A DNA stretch of 64,000 nt from NCBI RefSeq assembly GCF_000876015.1, contig NZ_BBQM01000012.1:372001-436000 (forward strand), written 5' to 3'. The notes below the pieces were generated by a model. It saw only the letters and a list, made by a program, of their open reading frames with translations. It was not told the DNA's origin and did no database searches. The stretch is from Cupriavidus basilensis. GTDB taxonomy: Bacteria > Pseudomonadota > Gammaproteobacteria > Burkholderiales > Burkholderiaceae. Positions within the stretch are counted from its first letter, which is position 1. Each line of letters starts with the position of its first letter. Of this stretch, positions 27,596 through 36,239 are shown in pieces. The position numbers and the translations under genes were made by a program.

Positions 27596-28471
27596 ATGGA
27601 CACCCTGACCCCCAGCTCCGAGACCGCCACCGACTTTCCCGGCCTGCTGCGCTACTGGCGCGGCAGGCGCGGCTACAGCCAGCTCGCGCTGTCGCTGGCC
27701 GCCGGGGTGTCGCAGCGGCATATCAGCTTCCTCGAGTCGGGCCGCGCCCGGCCCAGCCGCGAGATGGTGCTGTCGCTGGCGGACCGCCTCGGCGTGCCGC
27801 TGCGCCAGCGCAACCGGCTGCTGCTGGCCGGCGGCTTCGCCCCGGCCTACAGCGAGCACGGCCTCGGCGCGCCGGCGCTGCAGATGGTGCAGCAGGCGGT
27901 GGCGCTGATCCTGAGCAAGCAGGAACCGTATCCGGCGGTGGTGCTGGACCGCTTCTGGAACCTGCTCGACGCCAACCGGGCCTACCGCGACATGCTCCGC
28001 GTGCTGCTCGGCGGGCGCGCGCCGTCCACGCTGGAGCCGGGCGATGCGCGCGTCAACCTGATGCTCACGGTGTTCGACCCGCAGGGGCTGTGGCCGGCGC
28101 TCGGGAACGCCCGCCAGGTCGGCCGCTACCTGCTGCGCCGGGTCTGGCAGGAACTGCAGACGCAGGCGCAGGACCAGGCCGCGCGCGCGCTCTTCGCGCG
28201 CATCGCGGCCTGGCACCCGGACCTGCTCGGGCCGGGCGGCCTGCCGCTGGCCGACGACGAGGCCGCCGGCGGCCCGCCGCCGCCGCTGCTGCCGGTCACG
28301 GTGGCGGCGGGCGGCTTCCGCGCCGCGCTGTTCACCACGCTGACCACGCTCGGCATTCCGCAGGACGTGACGCTGCAGGAAATGCGCATCGAGTGCTTCT
28401 TCCCGGCCGACGAGGCCTCGCGCCTGGCGCTGGAGGCGCTGGCCAGCCACGCCGCGGCCGTGGCGCCCTAG
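27596..28471 (+). CDS. XRE-family regulator with MmyB-type ligand domain
   Basis: A 291-residue protein. Residues 15-75 form an XRE HTH (RGRRGYSQLALSLAAGVSQRHISFLESGR, PSREMVLSLADRLGVPLRQRN). The rest is a MmyB-like (PAS-type) domain with VVLDRFWNLLDANRAYRDML and the C-terminal TLGIPQDVTLQEMRIECFFPADE. In other bacteria MmyB proteins bind fatty-acid-like ligands and control neighbouring short-chain dehydrogenases; no such gene is adjacent here. It starts 63 bases after acxR and may be co-transcribed with it. Confidence 0.88.
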   Translation: MDTLTPSSETATDFPGLLRYWRGRRGYSQLALSLAAGVSQRHISFLESGRARPSREMVLSLADRLGVPLRQRNRLLLAGGFAPAYSEHGLGAPALQMVQQAVALILSKQEPYPAVVLDRFWNLLDANRAYRDMLRVLLGGRAPSTLEPGDARVNLMLTVFDPQGLWPALGNARQVGRYLLRRVWQELQTQAQDQAARALFARIAAWHPDLLGPGGLPLADDEAAGGPPPPLLPVTVAAGGFRAALFTTLTTLGIPQDVTLQEMRIECFFPADEASRLALEALASHAAAVAP

Positions 28472-28520
28472 GCCGGGGCGCGCCAAGCAAGCCTTGGCGC
28501 ACCCGTGCTAACATGCCGTT

Positions 28521-28558
28521 GCCGGCGCGCCTGCCATCCCCGATGGTGGCGCGCCGGC
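28521..28558. repeat. Long GC hairpin in front of the FMN riboswitch
   Basis: GCCGGCGCGCC (28521-28531) pairs with GGCGCGCCGGC (28548-28558), with an inner CCAT/ATGG pairing. It could be a terminator for the upstream regulator gene. No T-run follows. Confidence 0.55.
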
Positions 28559-28565
28559 ATCGTTA

Positions 28566-28712
28566 CGTCTTCAGGGCGGGGTGCAAGTCCCCACCGGCGG
28601 TATGCCACCACAGCGCGTGGCGAGCCCGCGAGCGCCCGCATTCCCGTGCGGGGTCAGCAGACCTGGTGAGAGGCCAGGGCCGACGGTCATAGTCCGGATG
28701 AAAGAAGATGGG
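28566..28712 (+). ncRNA. FMN riboswitch (RFN element)
   Basis: The conserved RFN core is visible: TCAGGGCGGGGTGCAAGTCC, CACCGGCGGTATGCC, AGCCCGCGAGCGCC, GTCAGCAGACCTGGTGAGA and GCCGACGGTCATAGTCCGGA. P1 can close by TCTTC (28568-28572) with GAAGA (28704-28708). It precedes ribB by 120 bases, so high FMN is expected to shut down riboflavin synthesis, probably by translation control or termination. Confidence 0.96.
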
Positions 28713-28832
28713 CGGTACAACCCGGCTGGCTCCCCCCGGCATGCGCGTGCTGCGCGCGTGCGCGGCTGGATTTGCCCGTGTTTTCCGCTGATCCCCTGGA
28801 ACGCCCGCTTATCGTTGCAATAGGAGCGTTTC

Positions 28833-29513
28833 ATGCTGTCACTTCCCACCCAGGAACAACCCGTTGTCGCTTTCCCGGCCGGCGCGGAGGCCGACCAGCG
28901 CCCGCTCGGCGAGCGCATCGCGCGGGCGCTCGACGCCATGCGCGAAGGCCGTCCCGTGGTACTGCTCGACGATGACGACCGCGAGAACGAGGCCGACCTG
29001 ATCCTTTCCGCCGAGCGCCTGACCCAGGCCAACATGGCCATGATGATCCGCGAGTGCAGCGGCATCGTGTGCCTGTGCCTGACGCGCGAGAAGGTGGCCA
29101 GCCTGGGCCTGCGCCCGATGGTCGAAAACAACCGCAGCCAGTACGGCACCGCCTTCACGGTCTCGATCGAGGCACGCGAAGGCGTGACCACGGGCGTGAG
29201 CGCGGCCGACCGCATCACCACCATCCGCGCCGCCGTCGCCGAGGACGCCGGCCTCGATGCCGTGGTCAGCCCCGGCCACGTATTCCCGCTGGTGGCGGTG
29301 GACGGCGGCGTGCTGGCGCGCCGCGGCCATACCGAAGGCTCGGTCGAGCTGGCCCGCCTGGCCGGGCTGGCACCGGCCGCGGTGCTGTGCGAGCTGATGA
29401 ACCCGGACGGCACGATGGCGCGCCGCCCCGAGGCGCTGGCGTTCGCCGAGATGTACCGCCTGCCGGTGCTGACCATCGCCGACCTGGTGGCCTGGCGCGG
29501 TCAGCAGGGCTGA
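28833..29513 (+). CDS. ribB: 3,4-Dihydroxy-2-butanone 4-phosphate synthase
   Basis: A 226-residue single-domain enzyme that turns ribulose-5-phosphate into the four-carbon precursor of riboflavin. Metal- and substrate-binding motif [12 protein letters not shown] near residue 47; [34 protein letters not shown] and [16 protein letters not shown] follow. No GTP cyclohydrolase II domain is attached, unlike the bifunctional RibBA. TAGGAG precedes the ATG. Controlled by the FMN riboswitch just upstream. Confidence 0.96.
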   Translation: MLSLPTQEQPVVAFPAGAEADQRPLGERIARALDAMREGRPVVLLDDDDRENEADLILSAERLTQANMAMMIRECSGIVCLCLTREKVASLGLRPMVENNRSQYGTAFTVSIEAREGVTTGVSAADRITTIRAAVAEDAGLDAVVSPGHVFPLVAVDGGVLARRGHTEGSVELARLAGLAPAAVLCELMNPDGTMARRPEALAFAEMYRLPVLTIADLVAWRGQQG

Positions 29514-29595
29514 GCGCGGCGCCCCGCGGCGCGGGGCGGCGGCGGGACCGTATGCGACAATGCGGCCTGTTTTCTGCCTGAACGAGGGTCCGTCC

Positions 29596-30171
29596 ATGTC
29601 CTTGCGCGCCGCTTTCCACGCCGTTTCCTGTGCCATCGTCCTGCTTGCGGGCGGCAGCCTGTGCCTTGCCGCCCATGCCGAGACGGCCACCGGCACGGTC
29701 CGTTCCGCCGCGGCCGCCGCCACGGCGGGGCTGTATCAATGCCCCGGCGCCGACGGCGGCGTGGCATTGCGCGCCACGCCGCGCGAAGGCTGCACCGCGG
29801 TGGCGGCGCCCGAGACCGGCGCGCCCGATCCGCAGCGCTGGCTGCCGCTCGCGGGCGCCAGCGGCGCGATCTCCTATTTCGACAAGACCTCGGTGCGCCG
29901 CCGCGGCGCGGAAGTGGGCGTGGCCGTGATGCGCAACGCGCCGGCCGGCGTGATCCGCACCACCAGCGGCGAGCAGATCCGCTCCTCGCTCCGGCGCATG
30001 ATCTTCAACTGCGCGACCTCGATGTACGCGGTGGTCGAGCAGACCTTGTATTCGAAGCGCTACGCACGCGGCGAATCGCTCTACACCATCGGCGCGCCGC
30101 AGGCCGGCATGCCGCAGCAGGTCGCCGCCGGCACCGTGGCGGGCGAGCTGTTCAACCGCCTGTGCCACTGA
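29596..30171 (+). CDS. Exported protein, surface-adhesin protein E-like
   Basis: A 191-residue protein with a signal peptide (hydrophobic AVSCAIVLLAGGSLCLAAHA, cleavage after the Ala-rich AHA). A first segment (LYQCPGADGGVALRATPREGC) resembles the short DUF4124-like Cys repeat of secreted proteins. The second (WLPLAGASGAISYFDKTSVRRRG, SLRRMIFNCATSMYAVVEQTLYS) has the layout of the surface-adhesin protein E-like domain, in which a periplasmic beta-protein reports cell-surface conditions. Start at ATG 29596 because the signal peptide begins there. Role unknown. Confidence 0.7.
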   Translation: MSLRAAFHAVSCAIVLLAGGSLCLAAHAETATGTVRSAAAAATAGLYQCPGADGGVALRATPREGCTAVAAPETGAPDPQRWLPLAGASGAISYFDKTSVRRRGAEVGVAVMRNAPAGVIRTTSGEQIRSSLRRMIFNCATSMYAVVEQTLYSKRYARGESLYTIGAPQAGMPQQVAAGTVAGELFNRLCH

Positions 30172-30407
30172 ACGGGCCGGCGCGCGCGTCAACCTTTTGC
30201 GCTCCTGCGCCGTTGCTGGTAGCGAAGGCGACCGGCGGCGGGCATGCCCGCGACGCCAGCAGTTCGCCGTGCCGCCCGCATCTGCATGCCGCGCCGCGCC
30301 AATAGGCCGACGTGCCGACGTGCCGGCGCGTTGCCGCGATGACGGGGAAACGGTGCCCAGTGGCAACATGCCGTCCGGGGGGACCGGCACCGGGGTGAGA
30401 TCCGATC

Positions 30408-30433
30408 GAGAGGCTGCGGCCTCTCTTTTTTTT
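30408..30433 (+). terminator. Rho-independent terminator
   Basis: GAGAGGC (30408-30414), four-base loop, GCCTCTC (30419-30425), then eight T. It lies 237 bases after the exported-protein gene, far for a simple terminator of it, so it may end a separate transcript. Confidence 0.8.
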
Positions 30434-30860
30434 GCCTGCCCGGCAGGGCGGCACGCGGCCGCTGTGCACCGCACGAAGACCGGGGTGCGCCATGCGCCGT
30501 TTCGGGGCGCCGGCCCCCGCGTTGACGAAGCGCGATCCGTATCCTAGCGTTGCAGATTCGGGGTTCGTCCATACTGGTTCCAGCGAGCCCGACAAACGCG
30601 AAACGCGCACGACACCCGCGCGATGACTGCCATGCCCGCCTTCCCACGCCAAGCGCCGCGATCCGCAAGACGCCGACGAACGGCCTGCGCGCCTGACCTG
30701 CGCCGCACCGCGCTCCCGGTGTGACGCACCGGCCCGAAAGCCGCGCGCCAAGCGGCTTCCAGCCCACCGGGGTTTCAAATTGTTGCAAACGTTGCGTGGT
30801 CGAAACGTGACTTTTAAGTCTCGAATTGTTAAGGTCCTATTGCGCATTGCAACAAGGCTG

Positions 30861-30889
30861 TTACTTTTTCAAGACATTGTCGTTATGAT
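30861..30889 (+). promoter_or_regulatory. Candidate sigma-70 promoter of opgGH
   Basis: TTACTT, 17-base spacer, TATGAT, inside the AT-rich island preceding opgG. The 5' leader to opgG would be about 170 bases long. Confidence 0.45.
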
Positions 30890-31065
30890 GCGTCGCGTGC
30901 TCTTTCGGGATCGCGCCGGCGGCGTGCCGAAGCCGCCGCGCCCGGCCGTGACCTGCGCGACCGACGCGATCTCCGCCTGCCGCCGCCCCGGCCCGGCGAT
31001 GGCCCGCCTCTTGCAGCGAAGCCTGCCGCGGCCCTTGTGTTCAACCCTGCCTGCCACTGGCATCC

Positions 31066-32649
31066 ATGTCCGATACCGTTACCGTGCCGACCACCGTCAA
31101 CCTTCCGCGCCGCCAGCCGGCGCGCGCCAGCAGCGGCGCCCTGCGCCTGGGCCGGTGGTTGTGCGGCGGACTGCTGGCGGTGTGCGCGCTGGCGGCGCAT
31201 GCGTTCGACTTCGAGACCGTGGCGGCGCGCGCGCGCCAGCTTGCGGCCACCCCGTACAAGACGCCCGCGCAGAACCTGCCGCGCGAGCTGCGCGAGCTCT
31301 CCTACGAGCGCTACCGCGAAATCGAATTCAAGCCCGACCGTCACCTGTGGCGCAACGCCAAGCTGCCGTTCGAGCTGTCCTTCTTCCATGAGGGCATGGT
31401 GTTCGACCAGCCGGTGCGCATCAACGAAGTGGTCAGCGGCAGCGTGCGCGAGATCCGCTTCGACCCCTCGGCCTTCAACTACGGCCCGCACAAGCTCGAC
31501 GCGACCAAGCTCAAGCCGCTCGGCTTCGCGGGCTTTCGCGTGCTGTTTCCGCTGAACCAGCCCAAGGTCAAGGACGAGGTGGTGTCGTTCGTCGGCGCGA
31601 GCTATTTCCGCGCGCTCGGCAAGGACCAGTGGTACGGCCTGTCGGCCCGCGGGCTGGCGCTGGACACCGCGCTCAACTCGGGCGAGGAATTCCCGCGCTT
31701 CGTCGAATACTGGATCGAGCGCCCGTCGCCGGCGGACAAGCAGCTGACCATCTACGCGCTGATGGATTCGCGCCGCGTGAGCGGAGCCTACCGCATCGTG
31801 CTGCGCCCCGGCGCGGAGACGGCGATGGAGGTGAAGTCGCGGCTGTTCCTGCGCGAGCACGTCACCAAGCTTGGCCTGGCGCCGCTGACCAGCATGTACC
31901 TGTTCGGCGAGAACCAGCCGTCGCCGGTGCCGGACTACCGGCCCGAGGTGCATGACTCCGACGGCCTGTCGGTCCAGCTCGGCACCGGCGAGTGGCTGTG
32001 GCGCCCGCTGGGCAATCCCAAGCGGCTGCTGGTGACGTCGTTCTCGGCCACCAACCCGCAGGGCTTCGGCCTGATGCAGCGCGACCGCAGCTTCGGCAAC
32101 TACCAGGAGATCGGCGCGTGGTACGAGCGCCGGCCGAGCGCGTGGGTGGAGCCCAAGGGCAACTGGGGCTCGGGCCGCGTGGAGCTGGTGCAGATCCCGA
32201 CGCCGGACGAGACCAACGACAACATCGTGGCCTACTGGGTGCCGGACAATCCGCCCAAGCCGCGGCAGCCCTTCGATTACGAATACCGCCTGCTGTGGCA
32301 GAAGGACAGCGAAAAGCTGCCGCCGCTGTCGTGGGTGACGCAGACGCGGCGAGGCCAGGGCCTGAGCCGCAAGCAGGAGGACACCAGCTTCTCGCTGGCT
32401 GTCGATTTCGAAGGCCCTGCCTTCAAGAAACTGGCCGCCGACACCCGCATCGATCCGGTGATCTCGGCCGACAGCAACGGGGAGCTGCTCAGCACTTCGA
32501 CGCAGCGCAACGAGGCCACCGGCGGCTGGCGCATGACGATGGTCGTGCGCCGCAAGGACGAGACCAAGCCGGTCGAGCTGCGCGGCTATCTTCGCAACGG
32601 CAATACAACCCTATCCGAGACGTGGAGCTACATCTTACCCCCAGGCTAA
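31066..32649 (+). CDS. opgG: Glucan biosynthesis protein G
   Basis: A 527-residue periplasmic protein needed for osmoregulated periplasmic glucan backbone branching. An N-terminal signal peptide (GRWLCGGLLAVCALAAHAF) precedes a glucan-binding domain starting FDFETVAARARQLAATPYK; AQNLPRELRELSYERYREI and FGLMQRDRSFGNYQEIGAWYERRPSAWVEP are strongly conserved in OpgG/OpgD. Family length is about 510-540. The stop codon overlaps the proposed GTG start of opgH by 28 bases. Confidence 0.95.
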   Translation: MSDTVTVPTTVNLPRRQPARASSGALRLGRWLCGGLLAVCALAAHAFDFETVAARARQLAATPYKTPAQNLPRELRELSYERYREIEFKPDRHLWRNAKLPFELSFFHEGMVFDQPVRINEVVSGSVREIRFDPSAFNYGPHKLDATKLKPLGFAGFRVLFPLNQPKVKDEVVSFVGASYFRALGKDQWYGLSARGLALDTALNSGEEFPRFVEYWIERPSPADKQLTIYALMDSRRVSGAYRIVLRPGAETAMEVKSRLFLREHVTKLGLAPLTSMYLFGENQPSPVPDYRPEVHDSDGLSVQLGTGEWLWRPLGNPKRLLVTSFSATNPQGFGLMQRDRSFGNYQEIGAWYERRPSAWVEPKGNWGSGRVELVQIPTPDETNDNIVAYWVPDNPPKPRQPFDYEYRLLWQKDSEKLPPLSWVTQTRRGQGLSRKQEDTSFSLAVDFEGPAFKKLAADTRIDPVISADSNGELLSTSTQRNEATGGWRMTMVVRRKDETKPVELRGYLRNGNTTLSETWSYILPPG

Positions 32650-35183
32650 AGCGGCGCGCCGCCCCGGCGGCGGCATGCGAGCGCTATCTCGATCGCGTGC
32701 CGGTCTCGCCCGACCAGCGCCGCGAGCTGCTTGGCGAGATCGCCGGCAGCGACGGCGCCGAGCCGGCCATGCAGCAACTGCAGCGCAAGCTCGCAGCGAA
32801 GGACTGCGCCAAGGACGGCGCGCAGCCGGCCCCCGGCGGCGCGGCCTACGCCTCGGTCTGGCGCCGCCTCGGCCTCGCCTACGGCGCGCCGCAGGCAGCG
32901 GGCGAGCCGCTCATCGCGCGGCGCGAGGACGGCACCGTGCATATCGACACCGGCCCGGCCCCGCGGCGCGCCTCGATGGTGCCGCGCGCGTGGCCGCCCC
33001 ACATCGTCACCGGCTTCCTGCGCAACCTGGGCCGCCGGCTGTTCGGGCGCCCGCCGGTGCCCGAGACCTGGGACACGCTGCACGACGGCCCCGACGCCGA
33101 GGGCAAGTGGCACCCGGCCGGCACGCACCGCCGCTGGGTGCTGCTGGGCCTGGTGGCAGGGCAGACCGCGCTGGCCACCTATTTCATGACGAAGGTGCTG
33201 CCGTACCACGGCACCGACCCGCTCGAGATCGCCGTGCTGGCGCTCTTCGCCATCCTGTTCTCGTGGGTGTCGGCCGGGTTCTGGACCGCCATGATGGGCT
33301 TCCTGGTGCTGGCCAAGGGTGGCGACCGCCACCTGATCTCGCGCTCCGCGGCGCAGGCCGGGCCCATCGCCGAGCAGGCGCGCACGGCGGTCATCATGCC
33401 GATCTGCAACGAGGACGTGACGCGCGTGTTCGCCGGCCTGCGCGCCACCTATGAATCGATGGAGCGCACCGGCGAGCTGGCGCGCTTCGATTTCTTCGTG
33501 CTGTCCGACAGCGGCAACCCCGATCTGCGCGCCGCCGAGACCGACGCCTGGATGGAGACCTGCCGCGCCGTCAACGGCTTCGGCCGCATCTTCTATCGCT
33601 GGCGCCGCCACCGCGTCAAGCGCAAGACCGGCAACGTGGCGGACTTCTGCCGCCGCTGGGGCAGCGCCTACCGCTACATGGTGGTGCTCGACGCCGACAG
33701 CGTGATGAGCGGCGAATGCCTGACCACGCTGGTCAGGCTGATGGAGAGCAACCCCGGCGCCGGCATCATCCAGACCGCGCCGCTGGCGGTCGGGCGCGAG
33801 ACCATGTACGCGCGCGTGCAGCAGTTCTCCACGCGCGTGTACGGCCCGCTGTTTACCGCCGGCCTGCATTACTGGCAGCTGGGCGAGTCGCACTACTGGG
33901 GCCACAACGCCATCATTCGCATCCAGCCGTTCATGGAGCATTGCGCGCTGGCGCCGCTGCCGGGCAAGGGGCCGCTGGCCGGCGAGATCCTCTCGCACGA
34001 TTTCGTCGAGGCCGCGCTGATGCGCCGCGCCGGCTGGGGCGTGTGGATCGCCTACGACCTGGAAGGCTCCTACGAGGAACTGCCGCCCAACCTGCTCGAC
34101 GAGGTCAAGCGCGACCGCCGCTGGTGCCAGGGCAACCTGATGAACTTCCGGCTGTGGATGAAGCAGGGCTTCCACGCGGTGCACCGCGCGGTGTTCCTCA
34201 CCGGCGTGATGGCCTACCTGTCGGCGCCGCTGTGGTTCCTGTTCCTGGTGCTGTCGACGATCATGCTGGCCAAGCACGCGCTGGTGCCGCCCGAGTATTT
34301 CACGCAGCCCTACCAGTTCTTCCCGACCTGGCCCGAGTGGCATCCCGAGAAGGCGCTCGCGCTGTTCTCGGCCACGGCGACGCTGCTGTTCCTGCCCAAG
34401 GTGGCCAGCGTGCTGCTGCTGATGAAGGACGCGCGCAACTACGGCGGGCCGGGCCGGCTGGTCATGTCGATGCTGATCGAGGTGGTGATGTCGGCGCTGC
34501 TGGCGCCGGTGCGCATGCTGTTCCACACCAAGTTCGTGGTGGCGGCCTACAGCGGCTGGGGCATTACCTGGAAGTCGCCCCCGCGCGAGGATGCCGAGAC
34601 CACCTGGGGCGAGGCGTTCCGCCGCCACGGCCTGCATACGCTGCTCGGCCTGGCGTGGGGCGGACTGGTGCTGTGGATCGATCCGAGCTTCGTCTGGTGG
34701 CTGCTGCCGATCGTCGGCGCGCTGGCGCTGTCGATCCCGATGTCGGTGTTCCTGTCGCGCGTGTCGTTCGGCCGCGCGCTGCGCCGCGCCCGGCTGTTCG
34801 TCACGCCCGAGGAAGCCCGGCCGCCGCGCGAGATGGTGGCCATGCAGGAGCACGTGGAAGCCGCCGGCGAGCCGCCGGCCTTCATCGACGCGGTGGTGGA
34901 CCCCGTCACCAACGCCCTGATGTGCGCCACCGGCTCGTCGCGCCTGATCCAGCCCGAGGCCACGCGGCTCGCGCATGCCGCGCTGGTGCAGCAGGCCCTG
35001 ACCGAGGGGCCCGAGAGCCTGGGCGCCGCGCAGAAGCACCTGCTGCTGGGCGACCCGTTCGCGCTGGCCAGCCTGCATGAGCAGGTGTGGGCCTCGCCGC
35101 TGGCGCATGCGAGCTGGAAGGAAACCCGCATCCTGCCGCGGCGCGCGGCCAACGTGGTGCCGCTGCGGCCGCGGCTGGCCTGA
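32622..35183 (+). CDS. opgH: Glucans biosynthesis glucosyltransferase H
   Basis: An inner-membrane glycosyltransferase (GT2) that polymerises glucose from UDP-glucose and exports the glucan. With the GTG start at 32622 it has 853 residues (E. coli OpgH about 847) and overlaps opgG; no ATG gives a full-length protein. The catalytic Asp motif VVLDADSVMSG and the (Q/R)xxRW-type KRDRRWCQGNL lie in the cytoplasmic domain between the N-terminal helices (around 33130-33320) and the C-terminal membrane block (around 34200-34760). The first 100 residues are Ala-rich and less conserved. Confidence 0.94.
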   Translation: MELHLTPRLKRRAAPAAACERYLDRVPVSPDQRRELLGEIAGSDGAEPAMQQLQRKLAAKDCAKDGAQPAPGGAAYASVWRRLGLAYGAPQAAGEPLIARREDGTVHIDTGPAPRRASMVPRAWPPHIVTGFLRNLGRRLFGRPPVPETWDTLHDGPDAEGKWHPAGTHRRWVLLGLVAGQTALATYFMTKVLPYHGTDPLEIAVLALFAILFSWVSAGFWTAMMGFLVLAKGGDRHLISRSAAQAGPIAEQARTAVIMPICNEDVTRVFAGLRATYESMERTGELARFDFFVLSDSGNPDLRAAETDAWMETCRAVNGFGRIFYRWRRHRVKRKTGNVADFCRRWGSAYRYMVVLDADSVMSGECLTTLVRLMESNPGAGIIQTAPLAVGRETMYARVQQFSTRVYGPLFTAGLHYWQLGESHYWGHNAIIRIQPFMEHCALAPLPGKGPLAGEILSHDFVEAALMRRAGWGVWIAYDLEGSYEELPPNLLDEVKRDRRWCQGNLMNFRLWMKQGFHAVHRAVFLTGVMAYLSAPLWFLFLVLSTIMLAKHALVPPEYFTQPYQFFPTWPEWHPEKALALFSATATLLFLPKVASVLLLMKDARNYGGPGRLVMSMLIEVVMSALLAPVRMLFHTKFVVAAYSGWGITWKSPPREDAETTWGEAFRRHGLHTLLGLAWGGLVLWIDPSFVWWLLPIVGALALSIPMSVFLSRVSFGRALRRARLFVTPEEARPPREMVAMQEHVEAAGEPPAFIDAVVDPVTNALMCATGSSRLIQPEATRLAHAALVQQALTEGPESLGAAQKHLLLGDPFALASLHEQVWASPLAHASWKETRILPRRAANVVPLRPRLA

Positions 35184-35201
35184 GCAGCGCGCGGACGACG
35201 G

Positions 35202-35236
35202 CGCCGGCATTCCTCGCGGGGAATGCCGGCGTTTTT
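35202..35236 (+). terminator. Rho-independent terminator after opgH
   Basis: CGCCGGCATTCC (35202-35213) pairs with GGAATGCCGGCG (35220-35231), followed by five T. It closes the opgGH unit. Confidence 0.88.
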
Positions 35237-35327
35237 CTTTGTGGGGCAGAGCGCGGAGGGAGGGGAGAGAGGGGGCGGTGTCCCGGACCTCAAGCAGGCT
35301 TGTCCGGCGCGATCGCGGGCCGGCGCG

Positions 35328-35909
35328 CTAGCGCAGTGCCGAGGTGCAGATCGGCGCGTTGATGTAGACATCCCCCACGCGGCGCTCGCCGCGCTCGCCG
35401 CGCGTCATGTAGCGGAACATCATGCTCACGCCGAGCTTGGTGAGGATTTCCACGTCGCGGTTGGCGCAGATATTGCGCTGCAGGGGCGCGGCATAGCTGA
35501 GCTCGAAGCTGGCGAGGTCCAGCATCGGGCCGCGGTACTTGGTGAGCTCGAGCTGGAACAGCACGTGCTTGCCCGGCACCGACTGGCAGCGGCGCAGGCG
35601 CGTCTCGCCGTCGATGTCGATCGGCAGCATGTCGTTGAGCTGGCGGCAGGCGCGCGCCAGGATGTTGTCCGGCCGCGCGGTGTTGCGCAGCAGTTCGGGC
35701 ACGCCGGCCGCGCCGGTGTTCTGGCCGGTGGCCGCGCCCTTGAGCATCTGGGCCAGCGCGTCGGCTTCGTCGGGCGGTGCCGCAGGAGCGGAGGCGGCGG
35801 CTTTGGCGGGCGGCGGGGCCGCGTGCGCGTGCCGCGCCCACGGCAAGCTGGCCGCGCCGGCGGCGGCCAGGGTCAGTAAGGCGGTAAGCAGAGCGTGTCT
35901 TGTTCTCAT
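35328..35909 (-). CDS. Exported protein of unknown function
   Basis: A 193-residue protein with a signal peptide (ALLTALLTLAAAGAASLPWA, cleavage after HAHA) and an Ala/Pro-rich linker. The mature part has paired Cys (ARACRQLNDML, LRRCQSV, NICANRD, NAPICTS) consistent with disulfides and a periplasmic or outer-surface place. I do not recognise a family. ATG 35909 is chosen because the signal peptide starts there. Stands alone, convergent with opgGH. Confidence 0.75.
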   Translation of the reverse strand: MRTRHALLTALLTLAAAGAASLPWARHAHAAPPPAKAAASAPAAPPDEADALAQMLKGAATGQNTGAAGVPELLRNTARPDNILARACRQLNDMLPIDIDGETRLRRCQSVPGKHVLFQLELTKYRGPMLDLASFELSYAAPLQRNICANRDVEILTKLGVSMMFRYMTRGERGERRVGDVYINAPICTSALR

Positions 35910-36239
35910 GCAGGAAAACGTTGCCGGAAGCCATGCCGGCAGGCTGGCTTCCGCGGTGCGTCGGGCTGCGTGACCGTCCGCCCCGGGCGGCCGACAGGGT
36001 GGCATTGTACCCTTGGCCTTGCCGCGGTTGAAAGCCAGCCCCCCTGATCCACGCCGCGCGGCGGCGCGCCCGGGCGCGGACCTTCGCCGCCGGGCGCGCG
36101 CACGCCGCGCGCGCCAGCATCATCCGCGTTTGCCGCCGCGGGTGCGCGGCTTGTTACGCTATGCAACAATTACGCCTTTCGCCTTGTCGTCCCCGCGCGC
36201 GCCGCCGGCTGCGCGTCCCCCGTTCCCCAGGATGTTCCG

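Larger units (their letters stand above)
30172..31065. other. Long intergenic region before opgG
   Basis: About 890 bases without a convincing gene; the frames seen here on either strand lack family features and ribosome-binding sites. It contains an intrinsic terminator at 30408-30433 and an AT-rich promoter stretch at 30780-30890. The stretch 30290-30407 can fold extensively and could be a small RNA ended by that terminator, but I could not match it to a known class. Confidence 0.5.

Noticed and set aside
30290..30407. A known riboswitch class upstream of opgG
   Set aside because: I compared with TPP, cobalamin, SAM, SAH, glycine and FMN cores and found no match; it is also far from opgG and closed by a terminator.
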